Part shown: positions 43,935-51,448 of the stretch, in pieces
Layout: every line of letters begins with the position of its first letter
Numbering within the stretch: position 1 is the first letter of the stretch
Origin: JANMDN01 sp031376285
GTDB taxonomy: Bacteria; Actinomycetota; Thermoleophilia; Miltoncostaeales; Miltoncostaeaceae
Direction of reading: 5' to 3'
Length of the DNA: 60,193 nucleotides
Assembly (NCBI GenBank): GCA_031376285.1
Contig: JANMDN010000033.1
Location: 1-60,193, forward strand
Notes under the pieces: model-generated
What the model was told of the DNA's origin: nothing
Database searches by the model: none
What the model saw: only the letters and a program-made list of their open reading frames with translations
Position numbers and translations under genes: made by a program

Positions 43935-44621
43935 TCAGCACGACAGGACATCGCCGAGCGCAGCCGTGCTCGTGATGATGAGGTCGGCGCCGGCCGCGCG
44001 TAGCTCCGCTTCCTCCCCGAAGCCGCACAGCACGCCGATGGTCTGCGCCCCCGCGGCGCGGCCCGCTCGGATGTCAACGGTCGTGTCGCCGACCATCACG
44101 CAGCGCTCGGAAGGGATTCCCAGCTCGCGAGCCGCCCAGAGCACGGGATCGGCTCGGGGCTTGGTCCGAGCGCACGTACTAAGGGTCGCGACGGCTCCGA
44201 AATCCGCCGCGATGCCAGCGCCCGTGAGGAACTGGCGTGTGTCCCGATCAAGACCGGCGCTCACCACCCCGAGCGCGTAGCGCCCCCTGAGGGTTTGAAG
44301 CATCGCCGCAACTCCGGGTACAACCACGTGACGGGCGTCCGCTCGGGCACGGACGAGACGCTCCGCGGTGGCGTTGACCCCGCGCGCGATGCCGAGGACG
44401 TTCGGGACACCGAGGAGGAGATTCGCCGGACTTTCGAGTCGCATGACGATACGTCGCGCCGCCCGCGCGGCGTCCCGTCCTGGAAGGAGTTTTGAGAACG
44501 GCCCGAGGCGCCGCGCAATCCGTGCGACAAGGTCGTCGTCAGTGTCTCGGAGTGTGCCGTCGACATCGAAGAGCACGCCTTGGACTGACGACGGATCGAA
44601 TGCGCTGACGGTGCCCTCCAT
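43935..44621 (-). CDS. HAD-superfamily hydrolase
   Basis: A 228-residue phosphatase-like protein. Motif I is VLFDVDGTLRDTDDD (two Asp, first the nucleophile), motif II VVSAGL, motif III includes KPRADPVLWAARELG and motif IV is MVGDTTVDIRAGRAAG. This is the phosphoglycolate-phosphatase-like subgroup. It is followed on the minus strand by the LLM gene 84 bp away. The substrate cannot be named. Confidence 0.86.
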   Translation of the reverse strand: MEGTVSAFDPSSVQGVLFDVDGTLRDTDDDLVARIARRLGPFSKLLPGRDAARAARRIVMRLESPANLLLGVPNVLGIARGVNATAERLVRARADARHVVVPGVAAMLQTLRGRYALGVVSAGLDRDTRQFLTGAGIAADFGAVATLSTCARTKPRADPVLWAARELGIPSERCVMVGDTTVDIRAGRAAGAQTIGVLCGFGEEAELRAAGADLIITSTAALGDVLSC

Positions 44622-44783
44622 CGCAGCTACCTCGGACGGATGAGGCTACCGCACCAGCCTCGCTACCGGCCTCCTTGGGCACCCCCTGCCGCGCGCGGTT
44701 CAGGTCGTGGCCATCCGCGTCGAAAGAGAAACAGGGCGCTCCACGACCCAGGGTTCCTCTCTCATCGCTCCCGGAAGGCTTCA

Positions 44784-45995
44784 ATGCTCGGCCGCGTTCA
44801 ATCAAGACCCGCCCGATTCTGGTTGCTTGCCGCCCTCGTCGCGTCGTTTGCCGCAACCGCACCAGCGAGCGCGATCATCGCGGGGCGCGTCGCCGAGCCG
44901 GACGCATACCCGTGGACGGTCGCCATCATGGATGCCTCCGAGTCGACCAGCGACGCCGTCAGTGGACAGTTCTGCGGTGGCGTTCTCGTTGCCCCCGACC
45001 GGGTCCTCACCGCCGCGCATTGCCTGCTCGATGTGACAAACCCCAGGTCTCTTCGGGTCGTCGTCGGGCGCTCTCAACTCTCAAGCCGAGGGGGCGAGAC
45101 CATCCCCGTCAAGGCCTACGCGGTTGACCCTCGCTCGGCCCGACGGTCGGTCTCGGGGCCACCAATCTCGTTCGATATCGGTGTGCTCCTGCTCAGCCGA
45201 TCCGCGGCGGCGCCACCCCTCGCGGCATTGACGCCCGACGAGGAAAGCGCGCTCCTCGGGTCGAAGGCGCCCGTTCGCGCGGTCGGTTGGGGCGCGATCC
45301 GCCAAGTCGGTGCAAGCGACTTCCTCGAGCCGTTCGAGGTCGCGGCAGACACGCTTCGCGAGGCGGACCTATCGGTCGTCTCAAGCGCCGACTGTGAGCG
45401 AGTCAACGGCCGCCGGGTGCTGGCGCAGAGCATGGTGTGCGTCACCGACCCCGTCCTTGATCGCAGTCCGGTGTGTCATGGCGACAGCGGCAGCCCGCTG
45501 CTTGCCCGGGCGCCTGACGGCTCCTGGCGCCTGGCTGGTGTCGCGAGTTTCACGGTCGCGCCGTGCGCGGCGGCTGGGATCCCGGCCGTCTATGCATCGG
45601 TCGGGGCGATGCGCCGCTACCTTCCACCTGGCCGACTGGCGCTCGCTCCGACGCCGAGCAGACGGCCCACCCTCACCGGCGAGACGCGCCCCGGAGGGCG
45701 CCTCACATGCAACCGCGGCCATTGGGGTGGCGGCAAGGGCGTCTTTCTCTACCGCTGGTTCTGGGCACAGCAACGGGATCCGCGCGAGGAGCTTCCCGCC
45801 CCGACTCCCTCCGCCCGCAAGGACCTCTCGACGCTCGCCGGATGGGACCGCGGGCGGATCCCAAACGCCAACGGGCCGTTCCTACGTCTCGGCGACGATG
45901 ACGCCGGGCTCCGGGTGAGCTGCTCGGTATGGGGTCGCAACGCGTCCGGCAGCGGAGTCTCCGCCTCGACCGCCATCAAGGTCGATGACGCATAG
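44784..45995 (+). CDS. secreted trypsin-like (S1) serine protease
   Basis: A 403-residue exported protease. GGAAGG lies 5 nt before the ATG; WLLAALVASFAATAPASA is the signal. The mature N-terminus IIAGRVAEPDAYPWTVAI matches the activation site of chymotrypsin-fold proteases. The triad is visible in VLTAAHCLL (His), PISFDIGVLLLS (Asp) and CHGDSGSPLLA (Ser). An extra C-terminal ~120-residue region after the protease domain, with WGGGKGVFLYRWFW and LRVSCSVWGRN, looks like a small beta domain. No zymogen propeptide beyond the signal is apparent. Confidence 0.87.
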   Translation: MLGRVQSRPARFWLLAALVASFAATAPASAIIAGRVAEPDAYPWTVAIMDASESTSDAVSGQFCGGVLVAPDRVLTAAHCLLDVTNPRSLRVVVGRSQLSSRGGETIPVKAYAVDPRSARRSVSGPPISFDIGVLLLSRSAAAPPLAALTPDEESALLGSKAPVRAVGWGAIRQVGASDFLEPFEVAADTLREADLSVVSSADCERVNGRRVLAQSMVCVTDPVLDRSPVCHGDSGSPLLARAPDGSWRLAGVASFTVAPCAAAGIPAVYASVGAMRRYLPPGRLALAPTPSRRPTLTGETRPGGRLTCNRGHWGGGKGVFLYRWFWAQQRDPREELPAPTPSARKDLSTLAGWDRGRIPNANGPFLRLGDDDAGLRVSCSVWGRNASGSGVSASTAIKVDDA

Positions 45996-46007
45996 ACGTC
46001 GGGCGCG

Positions 46008-46039
46008 CCGGGGTGGGAGTCTGGTGCATCCCACCCCGG
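46008..46039. terminator. bidirectional hairpin terminator
   Basis: CCGGGGTGGGA (46008-46018) pairs with TCCCACCCCGG (46029-46039), a perfect 11-bp stem with a 10-nt loop, in the gap between the convergent protease and dodecin genes. Confidence 0.7.
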
Positions 46040-46048
46040 ACGTGCGCG

Positions 46049-46249
46049 CTACTCGATGCGGAACGCGATGTTGACGGTCGTGTGGTACTCGGAGATCTTG
46101 CCGTCGGAGACTTTCGCCGTCTGACTTTTCACGTCGATCCCGGTGATCCCGCGGACGGTCTTCGCGGCTTCCTTGACGGCCTCGTCGGCAGCGTCTTCCC
46201 AGCTCTTTGTCGAGATGCCCATGACCTCGATGATCTTTACGACAGGCAT
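46049..46249 (-). CDS. dodecin family flavin-binding protein
   Basis: A 66-residue protein beginning MPVVKIIEVMGIS, with the dodecin strand-helix-strand layout (WEDAADEAVKEAAKTVRGI then VNIAFRIE) and near-standard dodecin length. Dodecins form hollow 12-mers that store flavin or coenzyme A. GGAGG lies 6 nt before the ATG at 46249, which is preferred to an ATG 12 bp upstream. The gap 46250-46537 upstream has no gene that I can support. Confidence 0.9.
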   Translation of the reverse strand: MPVVKIIEVMGISTKSWEDAADEAVKEAAKTVRGITGIDVKSQTAKVSDGKISEYHTTVNIAFRIE

Positions 46250-46537
46250 TCGTGCCTCCATGTCAAGACGGGTTGTCGCGAGGATGTTGACAGGTCCGCA
46301 CCGGTCACTTTTGACGGGTACCCAGGAGCGTCCCGAGGTGTTAAGTCGACGGCCGACAGTGCCGATTAGGGAGATGGAGGCATGGATGCATCGACGGGCC
46401 CTCGGGTCCGGACCTCCGAGCTGGCGGCGGTTCCTCCTGCAACCCCCACCCGTACGGGGGAACCGTCGCCCCCCTCCTCACGGCACCCGCGGAGCGATCG
46501 GCGAGCGGTCGGTATCATCTCCCGTCGGTCGAACCTC

Positions 46538-46610
46538 GCTCCCATCGTCTAGAGGCCTAGGACTCCGCCCTTTCACGGCGGCAACACGGGTTCGAATCCC
46601 GTTGGGAGTA
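46538..46610 (+). tRNA. tRNA-Glu (TTC)
   Basis: A 73-nt cloverleaf: acceptor GCTCCCA with TGGGAGT, anticodon stem-loop CCGCC-CTTTCAC-GGCGG reading TTC, and the T-arm GGGTTCGAATCCC. CCA is not encoded. TATCAT at 46513-46518 may be its -10. The 232 bp after it up to the CFA synthase gene hold nothing I can assign. Confidence 0.93.
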
Positions 46611-46842
46611 CTTCGAAACGTCGAAACGACCTCGTAGGCCACCTCCGAGCTTTCACAATGACGAACGGTCGGAGAGGTGACGTGGCCGTCGCTGTTGTTA
46701 CCGCAGAGTTGATTTCAGAAGCCGCCCGTCGTTTGGGCGAGGCCGCGGGTTCCCGTGCCCGGGGAGTCGTCGGAGGCGATCCGGGGGCCCAACCTGAGGC
46801 GACGTCCGCGAGTTCGTCAACGCCGCGGTGTAGCTTCTGCGG

Positions 46843-48078
46843 GTGGGAATCGCCGCTCTGATCTCCTCCGCCCTCGGCGGGAACCTGTCAGTCACCATTC
46901 GGGCCTACGACGGGAGCGTCGCCGGTCTGGTTGACGCCCCAGCGACGATCTCGATCCGGTCGCCGAATGCGATCGCTCGGATCATCCGCTCGCCCGGCGA
47001 GCTCGGCTTCGGCCGCGCCTACGTCGCTGGCGAGATCGATATCGAAGGAGACATATACGCGGCCCTCTCGCTCGCCGAACGGGTCGGTGGTGGCCTCTCC
47101 CGCCGGGCATTGATTCCGCTCCTGCGAGCCGTTGGTCTCGGCAGCCTCCGTCGCCTCCCACCGCCACCTGAAGAAGCTCGCTTGAGCGGACGACGTCACG
47201 GCCGCGGACGAGACGCCAGCGCGATCTCGCACCACTACGACGTCGGCAACGAATTCTACGAGCGGGTTCTCGGGCCGGCCATGACCTACTCGTGCGCGGT
47301 GTGGGCGAGCGCCGACGTCACCCTCGAGGCGGCGCAGGCCGCAAAGCACGAACTCGTCTGCCGCAAGCTCGGATTGGCCCCGGGAATGCATCTCCTCGAT
47401 ATCGGATGCGGTTGGGGTGGCATGGTGCGTCACGCCGTCCGACATCACGGTGTGCATGCCCTCGGAGTGACGATCTCCGAGCGCCAGGCGGAGTGGGCGA
47501 CGGCGAAGGCCGCGTCAGAGGGCCTCGCGGACCGGATTGAGATCCGGGTTCAGGACTATCGCGATATCCCCGACGGTCCCTTCGACGCGATCAGCTCGGT
47601 CGGCATGCTTGAGCACGTCGGGACCCGCGAGCTTCCTCACTACGTGGCGGCGTGTCGGCGTCTACTTCGACCGGGTGGACGACTCCTGAACCACGGGATC
47701 ACCCGCCCGACCCCGAGTGCGCCGATCGGCAAGGACACGTTCGTCGGCAGCTTCGTGTTCCCGGACGCTGAGCTTCCCGAGACTGGCGAGCTCGTCAGCA
47801 TGACCCACGCCGCGGGGATCGAGGTGCGAAACGTCGAGAACCTCAGAGAGCACTACGCGCTGACGCTGCGCGCATGGGTCGCAAACCTCGAAGCGAATTG
47901 GGCCGAGTGTGTCGAACACGCTGGCGAAGGTCGCGCACGGGTGTGGAGGCTCTACATGGCCGGGACCGCGCTCGAATTCGAGGCCGGGCCGGTCCAGGTC
48001 CAACAGGTGCTCGGCGTGCGAACCGAGAACGGGGTGTCCGGGATGGCACTTCGGCCCGATTGGGAGGGTCCGGCCTAG
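46843..48078 (+). CDS. cyclopropane-fatty-acyl-phospholipid synthase family methyltransferase
   Basis: A 411-residue SAM-dependent enzyme of the CFA synthase group that modifies unsaturated chains in membrane phospholipids. ISHHYDVGNEFYERVLGPAM then TYSCAVW is the family signature; LLDIGCGWGGMVRHAVRHHG is SAM-binding motif I, and SVGMLEHVGTRELPHY follows. The N-terminal ~100 residues form the usual lipid-binding extension. The GTG at 46843 is used. A secreted DUF6636-like gene follows 10 bp later. Confidence 0.88.
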   Translation: MGIAALISSALGGNLSVTIRAYDGSVAGLVDAPATISIRSPNAIARIIRSPGELGFGRAYVAGEIDIEGDIYAALSLAERVGGGLSRRALIPLLRAVGLGSLRRLPPPPEEARLSGRRHGRGRDASAISHHYDVGNEFYERVLGPAMTYSCAVWASADVTLEAAQAAKHELVCRKLGLAPGMHLLDIGCGWGGMVRHAVRHHGVHALGVTISERQAEWATAKAASEGLADRIEIRVQDYRDIPDGPFDAISSVGMLEHVGTRELPHYVAACRRLLRPGGRLLNHGITRPTPSAPIGKDTFVGSFVFPDAELPETGELVSMTHAAGIEVRNVENLREHYALTLRAWVANLEANWAECVEHAGEGRARVWRLYMAGTALEFEAGPVQVQQVLGVRTENGVSGMALRPDWEGPA

Positions 48079-48088
48079 GTCGAACGGT

Positions 48089-48505
48089 ATGGTCTCGGTC
48101 ATGTGGTGCCCCACAGGACTCCTTGCCTCGGTGATCGCGCTCGGCGGGCTCGCTGCGCCGACGGCGGGTGCCCTTACGCAGTTTTCAACCCCGTCGAAGA
48201 ACGTCGGCTGCATCGGCGACGCGACCAGCCTGCGCTGCGACATCGCGCAGACGAGCGTCCGACCGCCAGCCAGGCCGGCGTCGTGCCAGTTCGACTTCGG
48301 GAACTACTTCTCGATGTCTTCTCGGAGCCGGAGCACCCGCGCCTGTGTCAGCGATACCGCCCTTGGCGGCCGGCGGATCGTCGCCTACGGCACGAGCATC
48401 CGGATCGGGCCGTTTCTGTGTGTGAGCAAGACGACCGGTCTTCGCTGCACCAACCGGACCGGGCACGGCTGGTCGCTCAGCCGCGCGAAGATCACGCTGT
48501 TCTAG
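48089..48505 (+). CDS. secreted DUF6636-like protein
   Basis: A 138-residue protein with a signal segment (LLASVIALGGLAAPTAGA) and a Cys-rich mature part: FSTPSKNVGC, LRCDIAQT, SCQFDFGNYF, ACVSDT, LCVSKTTGLRC and NRTGHGWSLSR. The regular Cys pairs and 'NVGC...CDI...GHGW.LSR' pattern match the DUF6636 group of actinobacterial exported proteins. Function unknown. ATG 48101 is an alternative start. Confidence 0.65.
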   Translation: MVSVMWCPTGLLASVIALGGLAAPTAGALTQFSTPSKNVGCIGDATSLRCDIAQTSVRPPARPASCQFDFGNYFSMSSRSRSTRACVSDTALGGRRIVAYGTSIRIGPFLCVSKTTGLRCTNRTGHGWSLSRAKITLF

Positions 48506-48579
48506 ACCAGTTGACGGAGCGCGCCGTTTTGCGGGCCAGCCGAGCCGTGCGGCTGCTACGATCTCGCGGCTAGCGGCCT

Positions 48580-48652
48580 GGGCGGTTAGCTCAGCGGTGA
48601 GAGCGCCTGTCTTACACACAGGGGGCCGGCAGTTCGAATCTGCCACCGCCCA
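48580..48652 (+). tRNA. tRNA-Val (TAC)
   Basis: A 73-nt cloverleaf with acceptor GGGCGGT paired to ACCGCCC, anticodon stem-loop CCTGT-CTTACAC-ACAGG reading TAC, and T-arm GGCAGTTCGAATCTGCC. CCA is not encoded. TACGAT at 48557-48562 may be its -10. Confidence 0.93.
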
Positions 48653-48676
48653 TCGCACTTCATCGAGCCGTCCGTT

Positions 48677-48751
48677 GGGGGTGTAGCTCAGCTTGGTTAG
48701 AGCGCAGGACTGTCAATCCTGAGGTCGCGGGTTCGAGTCCCGTCACTCCCG
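48677..48751 (+). tRNA. tRNA-Asp (GTC)
   Basis: A 75-nt cloverleaf: acceptor GGGGGTG with CACTCCC, anticodon loop CTGTCAA reading GTC, T-arm GCGGGTTCGAGTCCCGT. CCA is not encoded. It lies 24 bp after tRNA-Val. Its 3' end is the likely insertion point of the element that follows. Confidence 0.93.
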
Positions 48752-48756
48752 TCCAC

Positions 48757-48788
48757 GAAACCCCTGTTGTTTGCAGGGGTTTCTTCGT
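48757..48788 (+). terminator. intrinsic terminator after the tRNA pair
   Basis: GAAACCCCTG (48757-48766) and CAGGGGTTTC (48774-48783) form a perfect 10-bp stem with a 7-nt loop, followed by TTCGTTT. This is a standard Rho-independent terminator for the tRNA-Val/tRNA-Asp transcript. Confidence 0.85.
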
Positions 48789-48861
48789 TTCGAGGCCCCG
48801 ACCCGAGCGGACCCTGAAGGCGTCTAAAAGCGCCTGAAGTCGCTTTCTGGACGTCTCCCAT

Positions 48862-48912
48862 GTTGGGGGAAATGTTGGGGGAACCGGGGCCACGTTGGGG
48901 GAACCGGGGCCA
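48862..48912. repeat. tandem GTTGGGGGAA repeats beside tRNA-Asp
   Basis: GTTGGGGGAACCGGGGCCA occurs at 48874-48892 and again at 48894-48912, a 20-bp period, and the first 10 bases also occur at 48862-48871. It begins about 110 bp beyond the tRNA-Asp 3' end. The stretch 48790-49402 otherwise holds only a decayed gene fragment. Position and phasing suit arm-type binding sites for the integrase. Confidence 0.55.
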
Positions 48913-49039
48913 GACGGCAACCCAGGCGGGAATCGACGGACCGGATATCGCTAGCGTTGGAAGCCCGGAATGGCGTCCTTCTCGGCGGGAGGCTCCGGTC
49001 GCGGTTTCCCCGCCCCTGCGGATAGGAGCCTCCGCGATT

Positions 49040-49200
49040 CCAGGCGGGGTCCCCGGGCATCGCACCAGCGCGGCCGTCGGGCCACCAGGTGTTCGGCGAT
49101 TGGTCCCGGGCGTTCGGCCCCCACGCTGGCGAGCGCGAGAGTCCCTGGGCGACGTCGATCGGCCCGTGGAACAGCAAGTACCGCCGGAAGGCGCCGGGGG
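49040..49200 (-). pseudogene. frameshifted fragment of an actinobacterial protein
   Basis: On the minus strand one frame reads FRRYLLFHGPIDVAQGL, then RDQSPNTWWPDGRA; the continuation of the usual 'WWPDDRAWC' pattern (WCDAR) is found in a different frame by one base. Proteins with 'FRRY.LF.GPI' and 'SPN.WWP.DRAWCVATEID' are frequent in actinobacteria. That this is a short frameshifted relic rather than chance is inferred from these matching blocks in order. It has no start and no intact C-terminus. Confidence 0.4.
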
Positions 49201-49402
49201 GCCGGCGGAGGGGTGCGGGCCCGCCCGAACCCCGACTCAATGCTCGGGCCGGTCAGGGCCCTTTGAACCCCCGGCTGCCGACTGCCTTGCACAATCATGT
49301 CCGGAGCGCGCCTTCCACATCCGGCCACCTCGAGCGAACAAGGTCTATTCGCGGCGCGCTCGAGCGTGCGCTTGGCGTACAAGCGCTCCGGGACCTCCAC
49401 GC

Positions 49403-50131
49403 CTAGGCGGCGACTTCGACCCCAGTGGTCGGCATCTCGTCCCAGGTCTCGCCGTCGAGTTCTCGGCCACCCGTCTTCGGTGTCCGCCCGCCCCATTGTT
49501 TGAAGAAGAAGGCGACGTTGTTGGCGGCGCACTGATCGCGAAGGTCGCGCAGCCAATCGACGTTCACGCGGCGGTGCTTCGGACCCGACTCGCCGCCTCC
49601 GATGACCCAGTCAATCCCAGTCAGATCGAGACCCGTCAGGGGCCCAAGCAACGGCTCCGCCGAGATGAAACGAATGGCGGCATTGACTTCGCGCAGTCGA
49701 TCCGCGCGGTGGATGAAGCGCCGGTTCTCGATCGATACGCCCATCCAGATGTTTGGGTGCCACTCGAGAAGCGGTGCCAGCTCGGAGAGGCGATCGTGCC
49801 GTTTCGTCAGAATCTGGAAGGTGTGGCGCTCGGCGCGTCCCATCACGTCGAAGACGCGCTCGATGTAGTCGAATGGGATTCCCTCGTGGAAGAGGTCGCT
49901 CATTGAGTTGACAAAAATCATCCGGGGGCGAGCCCACTTCAAGGGCTGCTCAAGGCGCCCTGGCCAGAGTTGGAGATCGAAGCCATGCTCGTAGGGGTGC
50001 CCCGGCACGCCGCGCCAGCGCTCCGCGAAGGTCTTTGCGTAGCAGTGGGCGCAGCCGGGCGATACCTGGTGGCATCCCGTGACCGGGTTCCAGGTTGCCT
50101 CAGTCCATTCGATCGCGCTGTTGTCGGCCAT
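49403..50131 (-). CDS. DUF5131 (phage Gp37/Gp68) family protein
   Basis: A 242-residue protein. WNPVTGCHQVSPGCAHCYA at about 14-32 carries Cys at 20, 27 and 30, the three-Cys motif of the Gp37/Gp68 family, which has radical-SAM-like features with unusual spacing. IFVNSMSDLFHEGIP, ILTKRHDRL, MGVSIENRRF, and WVIGGGESGP are conserved family blocks. GAGGAA precedes the ATG. A 24-bp LexA-box-like dyad lies 41 bp before the start. TcmP, its known genetic partner, lies upstream on the same strand. The reaction is not established. Confidence 0.85.
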   Translation of the reverse strand: MADNSAIEWTEATWNPVTGCHQVSPGCAHCYAKTFAERWRGVPGHPYEHGFDLQLWPGRLEQPLKWARPRMIFVNSMSDLFHEGIPFDYIERVFDVMGRAERHTFQILTKRHDRLSELAPLLEWHPNIWMGVSIENRRFIHRADRLREVNAAIRFISAEPLLGPLTGLDLTGIDWVIGGGESGPKHRRVNVDWLRDLRDQCAANNVAFFFKQWGGRTPKTGGRELDGETWDEMPTTGVEVAA

Positions 50132-50167
50132 GGTTCCTCGGTTCGCCGGGTGTGGCCAGGCACCTCC

Positions 50168-50191
50168 GTATACGAACAGATGTTCGCATAC
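50168..50191. promoter_or_regulatory. LexA (SOS) box ahead of the DUF5131 gene
   Basis: CGAACAGATGTTCG at 50173-50186 fits the Gram-positive/actinobacterial LexA consensus CGAAC-N4-GTTCG exactly, and the symmetry extends outward with GTAT and ATAC on the two sides (24 bp in all). It lies in the 99-bp gap between tcmP and the DUF5131 gene, overlapping TATAC that could be the -10 of the latter. DNA-damage induction of DUF5131 is the direct implication. Confidence 0.8.
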
Positions 50192-50230
50192 CGGGCGGGC
50201 GCGCGCGTCCGCGCCGACGGGGGGTGTCTA

Positions 50231-51346
50231 TCAGGCGAGAAACCGGATGCGTGCCTCTTTGAAGCCGCTGCGTCCGGTTCGCTCCACTTCCAGCGTGCCT
50301 GCCCTCTCCGCTGGTTGGAGAGTGCGCTTCCGAAGGTGACCGATGCGGAAAGGAGTCTCGACTCGCGTGCACCGCTCGGCCTGATCAATGGTGAAAGGGG
50401 CGAGTCCGAACGTGGCACGCAATTGGGCGAGAAGTGGCCTCGTGTCCACGAGGCTGTCGGGCGCGAAGAGAACCTCTTGACCAGAGTCCGTGGTCGCGGC
50501 GAATGATGTGCCTGCAACGGGGTCGACCTTCCACATAGCGTCTTTCGCCAGATCGAGTCCCTTGTCGTGGCCGACGCCGAACACGAGCCGGTAGTCGTTA
50601 CCGTCCTGCGTGCGCAGCTGAAAGGACCGGACATGGGCGACGTTGGGGTTTGCGGCGAGCTGCCGTTCGAAGAGGCCGAGCAGAAATGCTTGCCGGTCGA
50701 GGCCTTGGAGTTCAATCGCCTGCCGCCAGTCTTCGCAGCCGAACAAGGATGTCAAGGCGCGGTCCTGGCCGTCTCGACTGACGAATCGATGAACGTGGGT
50801 GAGTGGTAGGAAGACGAGTACCTCGCATCTTTGAAAGGCGAGCAGGCGCCCCGTCAGGGACATAGAGGCAGTGGAGTATCCGAACGGGTCAATGAAGGCG
50901 AAGGTCGGTACGAGCACCTTCCCGTCGTCCGTTGCCTGATCCACGAGTGCGCCAAAGGTCGTCTCGAACTCGCCGTGTGCGATGTGGACTGTGACGTTGG
51001 CGGGGAGTTCGCCGAGCTGGGCGACTTCCTGTTGCAGGTGGTTAACGCGTCGCTGGTCGTGCTCGATGAACAGGTAGATGAACTGGACACCGTCCAGACT
51101 CGGTCGTGCCCTATGCGACAGCAACGCGTCGAGCATGATGAGCGGAGATCCCGGCTCCCCGGTCGCGTATCTCCCCGGGCCAGCGAATCCATCGAGTAGA
51201 AGGAGCTTGGGTGGTTCGAGCGTGCGCCCCCGCACGTTTAGAGCCTGCTGGGCCATCACCGGGATCCAACCATCGAGGTAAGACCGAAGGACCCGGTGCT
51301 TCGCAGCGGTATGGGCGTCCTGGTTCCAGAGAACTGGATCAGCCAC
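50231..51346 (-). CDS. tcmP: three-Cys-motif partner protein TcmP
   Basis: A 371-residue protein. LWNQDAHTAAKHRVLRSYLD at the start, LLLLDGFAGPGRYATGEPGSP (a Rossmann-like, methyltransferase-resembling core), FIDPFGYSTASM and the C-terminal helical part match the TcmP family, named for its regular pairing with three-Cys-motif (DUF5131) proteins, as here. The activity is unknown. The GTG at 51346 is chosen because the conserved domain starts directly after it; an ATG at 51391 would add 15 residues. Confidence 0.82.
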   Translation of the reverse strand: MADPVLWNQDAHTAAKHRVLRSYLDGWIPVMAQQALNVRGRTLEPPKLLLLDGFAGPGRYATGEPGSPLIMLDALLSHRARPSLDGVQFIYLFIEHDQRRVNHLQQEVAQLGELPANVTVHIAHGEFETTFGALVDQATDDGKVLVPTFAFIDPFGYSTASMSLTGRLLAFQRCEVLVFLPLTHVHRFVSRDGQDRALTSLFGCEDWRQAIELQGLDRQAFLLGLFERQLAANPNVAHVRSFQLRTQDGNDYRLVFGVGHDKGLDLAKDAMWKVDPVAGTSFAATTDSGQEVLFAPDSLVDTRPLLAQLRATFGLAPFTIDQAERCTRVETPFRIGHLRKRTLQPAERAGTLEVERTGRSGFKEARIRFLA

Positions 51347-51448
51347 GGCGCCCCATCGTCCGATCCGGCCGGATCTCGGGTTGCAAGTCACGTTCGGCTT
51401 CGCTCAACACGCCGCGATCGTACTTGCGCAGGCCGTGCCGCATGTGCC

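Noticed and set aside
48697..49065. Minus-strand frame with GSDGTRTRDLR-like translation
   Set aside because: This is the tRNA-Asp gene read backwards, a common false protein.
48860..49906. A 348-codon plus-strand frame over the element border
   Set aside because: It is antisense to DUF5131 and starts in the tandem repeats; no recognisable domain.
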